This document shows positions 43,242-52,861 of a stretch of 64,000 nucleotides of DNA, one piece after another. The stretch spans positions 4,816,001-4,880,000 of the forward strand of contig NZ_JACCFE010000002.1 in assembly GCF_014256275.1 (NCBI RefSeq). The letters are read 5' to 3'. This DNA is from Rhodococcus sp. 4CII. GTDB lineage: Bacteria; Actinomycetota; Actinomycetes; Mycobacteriales; Mycobacteriaceae. The notes under the pieces were generated by a model. The model had not been told where the DNA came from and searched no databases. It was given only the letters and a program-made list of their open reading frames with translations. The first letter of the stretch is position 1; each line of letters starts with the position of its first letter. A program made the position numbers and the translations under genes.

Positions 43242-43258
43242 TGTCCGAAGTCAGGACA
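43242..43258. promoter_or_regulatory. TGTCC-N7-GGACA site upstream of aldehyde dehydrogenase
   Basis: TGTCCGAAGTCAGGACA lies 63 bp before the aldehyde dehydrogenase start, with the same half-sites and 7-bp spacer as 41406-41422. Candidate activator site. Confidence 0.65.
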
Positions 43259-43320
43259 GTTAGTGATATGGCAACCAGTGCACTATGAGCCACGTCACAT
43301 TCACAACTTCGGAGGTTTTG

Positions 43321-44829
43321 ATGACAGCGACGATCGAACCCAGCCAGGCGGAACTCCTGCCGTCGGTACGGAACTTCCTGTCCGGCACCAAGCGTTTCCT
43401 CGTCGGCGGGCAGTGGGTGGAATCGGCTAGCGGCGAGACGTTCGAGACGATCGACCCCGCCACCGGGCAGGTGCTGACCACCGTCGCACGCGGTGGCGCC
43501 GAGGACGTCGACCGCGCAGTCCGGGCCGCCCGCACGGCATTCGACGAGGGCCCGTGGTCCACCATGAAGCCCAACGAACGCGAACGCCTGATCTGGCGCG
43601 TCGGCGACATCCTCTCCGAGCGGGCCGACGAATTCGGTCAGCTCGAGGCGCTGGACAACGGCAAGTCTGCGGGCATCGCCGCGGCCGTCGACGTCGCGTG
43701 GTCGGCCGACATCTTCCGCTACTTCGCAGGCTGGGCCACCAAGATCGAGGGCAGCACGGTCAACGTGAGCATGCCGTTCGTCCCCGGCGGCCAATTCCAC
43801 GCGTACACGCTGCGGGAGCCCGTCGGCGTCTGCGGGCTCATCGTTCCCTGGAACTTCCCGCTGCTCATGGCCGCGTTCAAGCTCGCACCCGCGCTCGCCG
43901 CCGGCAACACCGTGATCCTCAAGCCCGCGGAGCAGACGCCGCTCACCGCGCTCCTGCTCGGCGAGGTGTTCGAGGAGGCCGGCTTCCCGCCCGGCGTCGT
44001 CAACATCGTCACCGGCTACGGAGACGCGGGCGCCGCACTGTCGGCTCACGACGACGTCGACAAGATCGCGTTCACCGGCTCCACCGAGGTGGGGAAGAAG
44101 ATCGTCGACGCCGCCCGCGGCAACCTGAAGAAGGTGTCGCTCGAACTCGGCGGCAAGAGCGCCAACGTCGTGTTCGCGGACGCCGACTTCGATGCCGCCG
44201 TCACCGGGTCCCTCAACGCCTGGCTGTTCAACCACGGCCAGTGCTGCGTCGCAGGCACCCGGATGTTCGTCGAGGACAGCATCTTCGACGACTTCACTGC
44301 TGCCGTCGCCGAAGCCGCCAGTCAGGTGAAGATCGGCCCCGGACTCGATCCCACCACCCAGCTCGGACCGCTGGTGTCCCAGGAGCAGCTCGACAAGGTC
44401 ACCGGCTACCTGGCAGCCGGACTCGCCGACGGCGCCCGCGCCCTCACCGGCGGAAAGCGATGGGGCGACACCGGCTTCTACGTCGAGCCCACGGTATTCG
44501 TGGACGTCAAGCCCGAGTTCAGCATCGTCGAGGAGGAAATCTTCGGCCCCGTCGTCGCAGCGCTCCCGTTCAACGCGGAGGAAGGAGTCGCGAAGGCCGC
44601 GAACAGCAGCATCTACGGTCTCGCCGCCGGAATCTGGACCAAGGACCTGTCCAAGGCGCACCTCACCGCCCGCCAGCTCAAGGCCGGTTCGGTGTGGATC
44701 AACCAGTACAACGGGTTCGACACCGCCATGCCGTTCGGCGGATACAAGCAGTCCGGATGGGGACGTGAGCTCGGGGCCACCGCCATCGACCTCTACACCC
44801 AGACCAAAGCCGTCAACATCGCACTCTGA
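43321..44829 (+). CDS. Aldehyde dehydrogenase
   Basis: 502 aa NAD(P)+-dependent ALDH. Catalytic Cys309 (HGQCCVAG), general base Glu275 (LELGGKS), cofactor region FTGSTEVGKKI and VPWNFPLLMAAFKLAPALAAGN are all intact. It oxidises an aldehyde to the acid. ATG 43321 follows GGAGG. It is followed 36 bp later by a zinc alcohol dehydrogenase, so an alcohol-to-acid sequence is encoded. Confidence 0.93.
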   Translation: MTATIEPSQAELLPSVRNFLSGTKRFLVGGQWVESASGETFETIDPATGQVLTTVARGGAEDVDRAVRAARTAFDEGPWSTMKPNERERLIWRVGDILSERADEFGQLEALDNGKSAGIAAAVDVAWSADIFRYFAGWATKIEGSTVNVSMPFVPGGQFHAYTLREPVGVCGLIVPWNFPLLMAAFKLAPALAAGNTVILKPAEQTPLTALLLGEVFEEAGFPPGVVNIVTGYGDAGAALSAHDDVDKIAFTGSTEVGKKIVDAARGNLKKVSLELGGKSANVVFADADFDAAVTGSLNAWLFNHGQCCVAGTRMFVEDSIFDDFTAAVAEAASQVKIGPGLDPTTQLGPLVSQEQLDKVTGYLAAGLADGARALTGGKRWGDTGFYVEPTVFVDVKPEFSIVEEEIFGPVVAALPFNAEEGVAKAANSSIYGLAAGIWTKDLSKAHLTARQLKAGSVWINQYNGFDTAMPFGGYKQSGWGRELGATAIDLYTQTKAVNIAL

Positions 44830-44865
44830 CCGTCACTCGACATCGTCACTCGAAGAGGAGAAGAC

Positions 44866-45975
44866 ATGAAGACCAAAGCAGCGGTTCTGCTCGAAGCCGG
44901 CAAGCCGTTCGAGATCATGGAACTCGAACTGGACGGCCCGGGGCCCGGCGAAGTGCTCATCAAGTACGTCGCGGCAGGCCTGTGCCACTCGGACCTGCAC
45001 CTCACCGACGGCGATCTGCCGCCGCGTTACCCCATCGTCGGTGGGCACGAGGGGTCGGGCATCATCGAGGAAGTCGGCCCCGGTGTCACCAAGGTGAAGC
45101 CCGGCGACCACGTGGTCTGCAGCTTCATCCCGAACTGCGGGACGTGTCGCTACTGCGCCACCGGTCGCCAGAACCTGTGTGACATGGGTGCCACCATCCT
45201 CGAGGGTTCGATGCCCGACGGCTCCTTCCGGTTCCACTCGGGCAAGGACGATTTCGGTGCCATGTGCATGCTCGGCACGTTCTCGGAGCGGGCCACCATC
45301 TCGCAGCACTCGGTGGTGAAGGTGGACGACTGGCTGCCGCTGGAGACCGCCGTCCTCGTCGGCTGCGGTGTGCCGTCCGGCTGGGGCACCGCGGTGTACG
45401 CCGGCGGAGTCCGCGCCGGTGACACCGTCATCATCTACGGCATCGGCGGACTCGGCATCAACGCCGTGCAGGGAGCGGTCAGTGCCGGCGCCAAGTACGT
45501 CGTGGTGGTGGACCCGGTGGCGATGAAGCGGGAGGCCGCACTGAAGTTCGGTGCCACCCACGCGTTCGCCGACGCCGCCGAGGCTGCCGCGAAGGTCAAC
45601 GAACTGACCTGGGGACAGGGCGCCGACCAGGCACTCATCCTGGTCGGGACCGTCGACGAAGAGGTGGTCCAGAACGCGACCGCAGTCATCGGCAAGGGCG
45701 GCACCGTCGTCATCACCGGACTCGCCGACCCCGCCAAGCTCACCGTGCACGTGTCGGGTACCGATCTCACCCTGAATCAGAAGACGATCAAGGGCACGTT
45801 GTTCGGCTCGGCCAACCCGCAGTACGACATCGTCCGCCTGCTGCGCCTGTACGACGCGGGTCAGCTCAAGCTCGACGAGCTGATCACCACCAAGTACACG
45901 CTCGAGCAGGTGAACGAGGGTTACCAGGATCTGCGGGACGGAAAGAACCTGCGCGGTGTGATCGTCCACGCGTAG
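44866..45975 (+). CDS. NDMA-dependent-type zinc alcohol dehydrogenase
   Basis: 369 aa. Catalytic zinc residues Cys40 and His61 (GLCHSD, GGHEGSG), structural zinc Cys91, 94, 97, 105 (CGTCRYCATGRQNLC), and NAD fold GIGGLGINAVQGA. The overall pattern (MKTKAAVLLEAGKPFEIMELELDGP..., FIPNCGTCRYCATGRQNLCDMGAT) matches the nicotinoprotein NDMA-dependent alcohol dehydrogenases, which keep NAD tightly bound and use mycofactocin as electron acceptor. If so, mycofactocin genes must be elsewhere in the genome. ATG 44866 follows GAGGAG. Confidence 0.87.
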   Translation: MKTKAAVLLEAGKPFEIMELELDGPGPGEVLIKYVAAGLCHSDLHLTDGDLPPRYPIVGGHEGSGIIEEVGPGVTKVKPGDHVVCSFIPNCGTCRYCATGRQNLCDMGATILEGSMPDGSFRFHSGKDDFGAMCMLGTFSERATISQHSVVKVDDWLPLETAVLVGCGVPSGWGTAVYAGGVRAGDTVIIYGIGGLGINAVQGAVSAGAKYVVVVDPVAMKREAALKFGATHAFADAAEAAAKVNELTWGQGADQALILVGTVDEEVVQNATAVIGKGGTVVITGLADPAKLTVHVSGTDLTLNQKTIKGTLFGSANPQYDIVRLLRLYDAGQLKLDELITTKYTLEQVNEGYQDLRDGKNLRGVIVHA

Positions 45976-45987
45976 GCGGCTTCGCCG

Positions 45988-46033
45988 CCCGTGCGCCTTT
46001 CTGGTTGTGCTAGCTACCGGAAAGGTGCACGGG
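45988..46033. terminator. Bidirectional hairpin between convergent genes
   Basis: CCCGTGCGCCTTTCTGG pairs with CCGGAAAGGTGCACGGG (17 positions, two wobble pairs) around a 12-base loop that holds the TAG stop of the 46010 gene. A smaller GC hairpin (45975-45989) abuts the alcohol dehydrogenase stop. No T-tract. Confidence 0.65.
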
Positions 46034-47014
46034 CGCGGAGCGCCACTCGTCGGCGAGCAGGTCGTACGTCTTCAACCAGGACGCGGTGTCCTCGGCATGG
46101 GACGCGACGATCAGTTCGTCGGCCTGTGCGTGCTCGGCGAACTCGTCGAGGTACGCCTTGACCTCGCCGGGGGTGCCGACGGCCGAATAGCGCACCATCT
46201 GCGCGACCTGCTGACCCGCGGGCGACGTCATGATGAGGTCGACCTCCTCGGGGGTGAACTTCTGCCCGCGGCCGACCATCTGCACCACCCGCCGCCGCAG
46301 GGACGCCTCGAACTGCCGGTGCGCGTCCTCGGTGGTGTCGGCGGCGATCGCGTTGACGCCGGCGATCACGTACGGCTCGGACAGGTCCTCGGACGGTTCG
46401 AAGCGCTCCCGGTACAGCGTGACGGCGTCGACGAGCGAGTCGGGGGAGAAGTGGGACGCGTTGGCGTAGGGGAGGCCGAGTTTCGCGGCGAGCTGCGCGC
46501 CGAACAGCGAGGACCCGAGGATGTAGAGGGGAACGTTCGTGCCCTTGCCGGGAATCGCGTCGACGCCGGGAACCCGTGACACGCCTCGGAGGTAGGCCTG
46601 GAGTTCCAGCACGTCCTGCGGGAACCGGTCCGCGGACGCCGGGTCGCGGCGCAGCGCGTACATCGTCTTCTGGTCGCTGCCGGGGGCGCGGCCGAGTCCC
46701 AGGTCGATGCGGCCGGGGTGCAGCGTCGCGAGGGTGCCGAACTGTTCGGCGATCGTCAGCGGCGCGTGGTTGGGCAGCATGATGCCGCCGGCGCCGAGCC
46801 GGATGCTGTCCGTGTGCGCGGCGACGTGCGCGATGAGGACGCTCGTCGCGGAGGAGCCGATCGACGGCATGTTGTGGTGTTCCGCGTACCAGATGCGGCG
46901 GTATCCGCGGGTCTCCGCGAGTTGCGCCAGTTTCACGCTGGCCTCGAAACTGTCGCGTGCGGTGTCGCCCTCGCGGATGTAGGCCAGATCCAGAATCGAC
47001 AGAACAGCACTCAC
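46010..47014 (-). CDS. LLM-class flavin-dependent oxidoreductase (MsnO8-like)
   Basis: 334 aa luciferase-like monooxygenase: LSILDLAYIREGDTARDSFEASVKLAQLAETRGYRRIWYAEHHNMPSIGSSATSVLIAHVAAHTDSIRLGAGGIMLPNHAPL is the characteristic N-terminus of the branch without F420 preference. The substrate is unknown. GTG 47014 is preferred because AAAGGTGA lies a normal distance upstream; GTG 47026 would add four residues. It is separated from the next minus-strand gene by a strong hairpin, so it is probably monocistronic. Confidence 0.85.
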   Translation of the reverse strand: MSAVLSILDLAYIREGDTARDSFEASVKLAQLAETRGYRRIWYAEHHNMPSIGSSATSVLIAHVAAHTDSIRLGAGGIMLPNHAPLTIAEQFGTLATLHPGRIDLGLGRAPGSDQKTMYALRRDPASADRFPQDVLELQAYLRGVSRVPGVDAIPGKGTNVPLYILGSSLFGAQLAAKLGLPYANASHFSPDSLVDAVTLYRERFEPSEDLSEPYVIAGVNAIAADTTEDAHRQFEASLRRRVVQMVGRGQKFTPEEVDLIMTSPAGQQVAQMVRYSAVGTPGEVKAYLDEFAEHAQADELIVASHAEDTASWLKTYDLLADEWRSAPVHLSGS

Positions 47015-47056
47015 GGGCTTCTTCACCTTTCGTCACCGAGGCGCGAGAGGTTGGCC

Positions 47057-47098
47057 ACGCGCACTACCTCCGGGTGTAACCGCAGAGGTAGTGCGCGT
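47057..47098 (-). terminator. Hairpin between two LLM oxidoreductase genes
   Basis: Perfect 14-bp arms (ACGCGCACTACCTC and complement) with a 14-base loop, 13 bp after the stop at 47111. No T-tract. Confidence 0.7.
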
Positions 47099-47110
47099 AT
47101 TCCGGGACTC

Positions 47111-48094
47111 TCAGGCGTCGACGAGTGGTCGCAACGTGCGCCCGGTCAGCTCGACGATTCCGGGTTCGTGCCCGTTGGCGACGAGATTGAGGACGATGCC
47201 GTCGATTCCCGCGTCGAGGACCCGGGTCTTCAGCTGCTCGGCGACCTCGTCGGGCGCACCGCAGAACTGCCGGTCGGTGGCGGCGGCGCGTTCCTCGTCC
47301 GACACCGTCGACAGGTCGACACCCTGCGTGAGCAGGAAGTCGCGCTGCAGTTGCCGGGCGCGGTCGCCGTCCTCGTCGATGATGACGAACGCGAGATAAC
47401 TGGTTTCCAGCGTGGACCGGTCGCGGCCGATCTCCGAACACCGCGCGTCGAGCGCTTCCAGCTTGCGCGGCAACTCGCTCGTGTTGCAGATGATGTTCAG
47501 GTGATCGGCGAACCGGGCGGCGAGACCGAACGTCTTCTTCTCGCCGCCACCACCGAGCATGATCGGCAGGTCGTCGCGGATTCGCGGCTCGTTGATCGCG
47601 TTCTCGACGTGATACCACTTGCCGTCGAACGTCGGACGTTCCCCGTGCAGCATCGGCGCGATGATCTGCAGTGCCTCGTCGAGGCGCTCGAATCGGTCGG
47701 TGAACGTGCCGAACTCGTAACCGAACTGCTTGTGTTCGAGTTCGAACCAGCCTGCTCCGATTCCCAGGACCGCCCGGCCGCCGCTGGCGACGTCGAGCGT
47801 GGTCACCGTCTTGGCGAGCATCGGCGGATTGCGGTAGGTGTTGCCGGTGACCAGTGCGGACAGCTGGATCTTCTCGGTGGCCGTGGCGAGGGCGCCGAGG
47901 GTGGTGTACGCCTCGAGCATCGGTTCGTCAGGCGCGCCGAGACCCGGCAATTGGTAGAAGTGGTCCATCACGAACGCGGTGTCGAATCCCGCGGATTCGG
48001 CTTCCTTCGCCTGCGCGATGACAGTGGGAAAGAGTTCCGTGACGGGAGTGGAGTAACTGAAATTCGGCATCTGGTATCCAAGGCGAATGGTCAC
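47111..48094 (-). CDS. LLM-class F420-dependent oxidoreductase
   Basis: 327 aa. The layout TIRLGYQMPNFSYSTPVTELFPTVIAQAKEAESAGFDTAFVMDHFYQLPGLG, SALVTGNTYRNPPMLAKTVTTLDVASGGRAVLGIGAGWFE, DDLPIMLGGGGEKKT is typical of F420-dependent enzymes of mycolic-acid actinobacteria. The reaction is unknown. GTG 48094 gives the family N-terminus; the longer open frame to 48499 overlaps the NRPS gene and is rejected. It is divergent from the NRPS gene across a 199-bp promoter region. Confidence 0.85.
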   Translation of the reverse strand: MTIRLGYQMPNFSYSTPVTELFPTVIAQAKEAESAGFDTAFVMDHFYQLPGLGAPDEPMLEAYTTLGALATATEKIQLSALVTGNTYRNPPMLAKTVTTLDVASGGRAVLGIGAGWFELEHKQFGYEFGTFTDRFERLDEALQIIAPMLHGERPTFDGKWYHVENAINEPRIRDDLPIMLGGGGEKKTFGLAARFADHLNIICNTSELPRKLEALDARCSEIGRDRSTLETSYLAFVIIDEDGDRARQLQRDFLLTQGVDLSTVSDEERAAATDRQFCGAPDEVAEQLKTRVLDAGIDGIVLNLVANGHEPGIVELTGRTLRPLVDA

Positions 48095-48293
48095 CCGTTC
48101 GACGCTACTCGGATGGCGGCCGGGGTACCTCCCCAATTTCGAGGGTAGGCAGGTGCACACCCTGGGGTGCCTGGTGTGGGCGGTGCGGGTCGCGCAGGCT
48201 GATGGTGGGTGCCGTATCCGTCGCCGATCCGACATCCGTGACGACTCTGCGCAGTGGGGTGATGGAGCGCGGAGCGTAGACCGAGGGGGAACG

Positions 48294-51200
48294 ATGAATT
48301 TCGATTTCGATTCGCAGCAGTCCGGCGGCACGACTTGCGCTTGCCCGGACAGGCCCACACTTGCCCGGCCAGAGGTCGCCATCGTGGAACGCCCGCTCGG
48401 GCGTCCGACGCGATCGACCGTGGGCGCCTTTCCCCTGGCCGCAGCGCAGCGATCCATCTGGTTCGCGCAACAGCTCACGCCGGAGATCCCGTACGTCATC
48501 GCCCACTACGTCGATCTGCGCGGTCCGGTCGAGCTTGCCGTTCTGTGTGACGCCACCCGTCGCGCGAATCTCGAATTCGGCTGGGGAGCGGTGCGGCTGG
48601 TGGACGTCGACGGGCAGCCGCATCAGGTCGTCAACCCGGTTGCCGACGATCGGGTACCCACCACCGACCTTCGCAGCGAGGACGATCCCGTCGAAGCTGC
48701 CCACCGCTGGATGCGGAACGACCGGAGCGCTCGTACCGACATGTACGACGGACCGCTCCTCGTCTCGCACATTCTTCAGCTGGGCGACGATCACTACTAC
48801 TGGTACTCCCGCGCTCACCACATCGTGTCGGACGGGTACGCCGCGATGATGCTGATGAGCCGCACCGCCGAACTGTACGTCGCCGCCGTCGAGGGCAGGG
48901 AACCACCGGATTGCCGGATCGTGGGACCGGAACGTCTCGTGCAGGAGGACGCGACGTACCGGGCCTCCACCCGGTTCGCCCGGGACCGCGACTACTGGCG
49001 CGAACAGGGCAGCGGCCCGGCGTCGGTCCTCAGCCTGAGCGGCCGCGCGGCGCGACCGGACACCGACGCCCGGAAAGCGACCGGGCACGGGCGTCCGAGC
49101 GAGGGCCCGCGGAATCCCACCGCTGTGACTGTCGCCGCCTTCGCCGCCTACCTCGCCAGGATGACCGGCGTCGACGACGTGGTGGTGTCACTGCCGGTGT
49201 CGGCGAGGACGACGGCCCGCCTCAGGCATTCGGGCGGTTCGGTCTCCAATGTGATCCCGTTGCGGCTGAGGGGAATCGGCTCTGCCACCGTCCGTGATGC
49301 GGTCGGAACCGTCGAGGTGGCGTTGACAGCGGCGTTGCGGCATCAACGCTACCGCCGCGAGGACATCGGCCGGGACCTCGCAACGGGCGGTGTCGAACTG
49401 CTGCATTTCGGTCCGGTGGTCAACGTCATGATGTTCACGAAGGAGATCGCGCTCGGCGCCGTGAACGGGACGGTTCGGGTACTCACCACCGGTCCCGTCG
49501 CCGACCTTGCCGTCAACATCTATCCCGGGGCCGAGGGCAGTGCCGCCCGGATCGACTTCGAGGGAAATCCGGCACTGTACGACGATGCCGAACTGACCGG
49601 ACATCACGCGCGGTTCCTCGCCTTCCTCGACAGGTTCACCACATCGTTCGAGTCGGAAGTGCTGGTTGCGGACCTCGACGTCTTCCTCGCCGCCGAACGC
49701 GAAGAATTCGCTCCCGCGCAGGGACTTCCGGATGCCGACCCGATCACACTCGACCGCCTTCTCGCGGCGACCGTCGCAGGTCACCCGGAGGCGATCGCGA
49801 TCCGCGACCGCGGGCGGAAATTGTCCTACCGCGATCTGAACCGGCTTGCCGACCGGCTCGCCCGGCTCCTTACCGCCCGGGGCATCGGGCCCGAGGACAT
49901 CGTCGCGGTCTCCATTCCGCGGTCGATCGAGTCGGTGCTGGCGTTGTGGGCCGTCGCGAAGGCCGGCGCGGCCTACGCTCCGATCGATCCCTCGCACCCG
50001 AGCGCTCGCATTGCGTACACCCTGGGCGATTGCGGCGCGACAGTCGGGCTGACCGTTCGCTCGGAGCGTGCCCGACTGCCCGGCACCGTCGCTTGGCTGA
50101 CTACCGATATCGACGATCTCGAAAAATTGTGTGAAGAAGCCTCTTCCGCGGCTCTCCCCGATGCGGAACGGTCCCGTCCGCAGCTCGTGGACCATCCCGC
50201 ATATCTGATCTACACGTCCGGGTCGACCGGGGCGCCGAAGGGCGTCGTCGTCACTCATCGCGGCCTCGCCAACCTCGCGCAGGAGATTCGGGACAAGTAC
50301 GCGGTGTCCCCGCGTTGTCGTATTCTGCATTTCGCCTCGCCGAGCTTCGACACGGCGCTGGTCGAAGTGCTCGCGGCTTGTATCGGCGGCGCGACGCTCG
50401 TCGTGACCCCGCCCGGCGTCTTCGGCGGCGAGGAACTGTCACGACTGTTGCGCGACGAACGCGTCACCCACCTCCTGACGACACCGTCCGCGCTGGCCGC
50501 CATCGACTCCGCCGCGGCGGACGAACTGGAGTTGGTGCTGGTCGGAGGGGAGGTGTGCCCGCAGGAGCTGGCTCGGCGGTGGGCCGGTGGCCGGACCGTG
50601 CGGAACGCGTACGGTCCGACGGAGTCGACGTGCAGCGTCACCCTCACGGATCCGGTGTCACCGGATCGGAGGATGACGATCGGCTCGCTCATGCGCGGCG
50701 TGGACGCGGTGGTTCTGGATCGCCGCCTGCGTCCGCTTCCGCCGGGCGCTGTCGGTGAGCTCTACCTCGCCACTCCGGCACTCGCCCGGGGCTACCACCG
50801 TCGCCACGGGCTGACCGCTTCCCGGTTCGTCGCCGACCCGTTCGGCCGCGGTGGATCCCGGATGTTCCGCACCGGGGACGTGGTGCGGTGGACGGAGGAG
50901 GGAACGCTCGAGTTCCTGGACAGGTCCGACGACCAGGTCAAGATCCGCGGATTCCGTGTCGAGCTGGGCGAGATCGACGCCACGTTGACCACGCATCCGG
51001 GCGTCACCTTCGCCGCGACGGTGGTGCAACGAAATTCGGCCGGCGATCCGAACCTGGTGTCCTACATCATGGCCGAGGGCGACGCGTCGATCGATCGCGA
51101 AGTCGTGAAAGCGCGGCTGGCACGGTTCCTGCCGGACTACATGGTTCCGAAATCGATCATGCTCGTGAACTCGATCCCGCTGACACCGACGGGGAAGCTC

Positions 51201-52832
51201 GACCGGGCGGCGCTCCCGATGCCGGAGTTCGGCTCGGATACGGTGCCTCACCGTGACCCCGAAACCCCGGCCGAGCGCCGCGTTGCACGAGTGTTCGCCC
51301 GGGTCCTCGGCGTGGATTCGGTCGGCGCCGACGATTCCTTCTTCGATCTCAGCGGCGATTCACTGTCCGCCATCCGGGTGGTCGCGACGATCAACGCCGA
51401 GCTGGGCACCACGCTGGGCGTGCGCGAACTCTTCGATGCACCGACGGTTGCGGCACTCGCACTGACGATAGCGCAGGCCTGCGCGCACCCACCGAACACC
51501 CGCCCGCCGCACGGACCGAAGTTGGGTGCAACACCGCTGCCCACTCTCGTGCCGCTGTCTCCGTCGCAAAGCTTCATCGACCGCAGCGTCGGGGAACCCG
51601 CTCTCCACAACATCCCCTTCACGGTACGAGTGCGCGGCGGGTTCGACGTCGATGCCCTGCGCTCGGCGATGGCGGACGTCCTCGAACGGCATCGTGCACT
51701 GAGGACAGTCTTCCCCGATTCGCTGTCGGGGCCGTACCAGCACGTGCTCGACGTGGCCGATGCGCTGCCCGACCTGAGTCCGGTGGTGACCGGTGCGGCG
51801 GACATGGCGGCGCAGACGTCGGAGCTTTTGTCCGCGGGATTCGACGTGCGGCGCGAGCCTCCTCTGCGCGCCCGGCTGTTCCGGCTCGGCGACCGCGACC
51901 ACCTTCTCGCCTGCGTCATCCACCACATCGCCGCAGACGGCTGGTCGCTCGCACCCTTGGCACGAGACCTCGCCGACTCCTACCGCGCCCGGTCGACGGG
52001 CAGTGAGCCCGCATGGGAGCCCCCGATCGTGCACTACGCCGACTACACGGTGTGGCGTCGGGCACTGCTCGGGGACGAGGACGACCCGGACAGCGTCGCG
52101 TCCAAGCAGATCGCACACTGGACGAAGGAACTGTCGGGACTTCGGGGGGAGCTCGCGCTGCCCATCGATCGTCCCAGGCCGAAGCGGTGGACCTATCGAG
52201 CGGGTCGGCTTCCGTTCTCCCTCGACGTGCATGCGCATCGAGGCCTGCTGGCCACCGCGCACGAGCACCACGCCAGCCTGTTCACGGCGCTCAGGTCGGC
52301 AGTTGCGGTACTGCTGGCCCGCCTCAGCGGAGATCCCGACGTCGCAATCGGGACTCCGATCGCGGGTCGGGGAGACCCGGCGCTCGACGACGTGGTCGGC
52401 ATGTTCGTCAACACGCTGGTACTGCGAACGCGGGTCGACCCGACGATGACGCTGTGCGACATCGTCGATCGATCGCGCGGCGTGGAGCTTCGTGCTCTGG
52501 CGAACGCGGACGTACAGTTCGAGCGACTCGTCCAGGTGCTCGACCCGCCGAGGTCGCCGTCCCTGCACCCGCTGTTCCAGGTTGCGCTGTCGCTGAACAA
52601 CTTCGCTCCCGCAGCCCTTAACGTGTCCGGGCTCGACTTCGAGGTCACACCCCGTCCACTCGACATCGCCAAGTGCGATCTGCATTTCCACTTCGCCGAA
52701 CGGCACGATGCCGACGGGAGACCCGACGGCATCGATGCCGAACTGGTGTATTCCGCCGACCTCTACGACGCATCTACCGCACGGGGTTTCATCGACGGTC
52801 TGCACACCATCGTCGACCCGATCGGTAGATGA
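48294..52832 (+). CDS. Non-ribosomal peptide synthetase, C-A-PCP-C
   Basis: 1512 aa. Order: condensation domain 1 (about 40-480, active-site HHIVSDG), adenylation domain (about 490-1000: LTARGIG, YTSGSTGAPKGVVVTHRGL, NAYGPTESTC, RTGDVVRW, VKIRGFRVELGEID, PTGKLDRAAL), carrier domain (Ser in FFDLSGDSLS, about 1020), condensation domain 2 (about 1080-1512, active-site HHIAADG). There is no thioesterase, reductase or following module; the protein stops where domain 2 naturally ends. An initial C domain suggests it accepts an acyl or peptidyl partner, and the last C may join or cyclise. Pocket residues read tentatively D-T-V-L-V-G-A-C-S-K; no substrate is assigned. ATG 48294 follows AGGGGGA. Confidence 0.88.
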   Translation: MNFDFDSQQSGGTTCACPDRPTLARPEVAIVERPLGRPTRSTVGAFPLAAAQRSIWFAQQLTPEIPYVIAHYVDLRGPVELAVLCDATRRANLEFGWGAVRLVDVDGQPHQVVNPVADDRVPTTDLRSEDDPVEAAHRWMRNDRSARTDMYDGPLLVSHILQLGDDHYYWYSRAHHIVSDGYAAMMLMSRTAELYVAAVEGREPPDCRIVGPERLVQEDATYRASTRFARDRDYWREQGSGPASVLSLSGRAARPDTDARKATGHGRPSEGPRNPTAVTVAAFAAYLARMTGVDDVVVSLPVSARTTARLRHSGGSVSNVIPLRLRGIGSATVRDAVGTVEVALTAALRHQRYRREDIGRDLATGGVELLHFGPVVNVMMFTKEIALGAVNGTVRVLTTGPVADLAVNIYPGAEGSAARIDFEGNPALYDDAELTGHHARFLAFLDRFTTSFESEVLVADLDVFLAAEREEFAPAQGLPDADPITLDRLLAATVAGHPEAIAIRDRGRKLSYRDLNRLADRLARLLTARGIGPEDIVAVSIPRSIESVLALWAVAKAGAAYAPIDPSHPSARIAYTLGDCGATVGLTVRSERARLPGTVAWLTTDIDDLEKLCEEASSAALPDAERSRPQLVDHPAYLIYTSGSTGAPKGVVVTHRGLANLAQEIRDKYAVSPRCRILHFASPSFDTALVEVLAACIGGATLVVTPPGVFGGEELSRLLRDERVTHLLTTPSALAAIDSAAADELELVLVGGEVCPQELARRWAGGRTVRNAYGPTESTCSVTLTDPVSPDRRMTIGSLMRGVDAVVLDRRLRPLPPGAVGELYLATPALARGYHRRHGLTASRFVADPFGRGGSRMFRTGDVVRWTEEGTLEFLDRSDDQVKIRGFRVELGEIDATLTTHPGVTFAATVVQRNSAGDPNLVSYIMAEGDASIDREVVKARLARFLPDYMVPKSIMLVNSIPLTPTGKLDRAALPMPEFGSDTVPHRDPETPAERRVARVFARVLGVDSVGADDSFFDLSGDSLSAIRVVATINAELGTTLGVRELFDAPTVAALALTIAQACAHPPNTRPPHGPKLGATPLPTLVPLSPSQSFIDRSVGEPALHNIPFTVRVRGGFDVDALRSAMADVLERHRALRTVFPDSLSGPYQHVLDVADALPDLSPVVTGAADMAAQTSELLSAGFDVRREPPLRARLFRLGDRDHLLACVIHHIAADGWSLAPLARDLADSYRARSTGSEPAWEPPIVHYADYTVWRRALLGDEDDPDSVASKQIAHWTKELSGLRGELALPIDRPRPKRWTYRAGRLPFSLDVHAHRGLLATAHEHHASLFTALRSAVAVLLARLSGDPDVAIGTPIAGRGDPALDDVVGMFVNTLVLRTRVDPTMTLCDIVDRSRGVELRALANADVQFERLVQVLDPPRSPSLHPLFQVALSLNNFAPAALNVSGLDFEVTPRPLDIAKCDLHFHFAERHDADGRPDGIDAELVYSADLYDASTARGFIDGLHTIVDPIGR

Positions 52833-52861
52833 CAGGGGAATCGACGTGGTAGAGATAGCGG

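Noticed and set aside
48087..48293. N-terminal extension of the NRPS from 48087
   Set aside because: It overlaps the divergent oxidoreductase start and lacks a ribosome site; ATG 48294 has AGGGGGA upstream.
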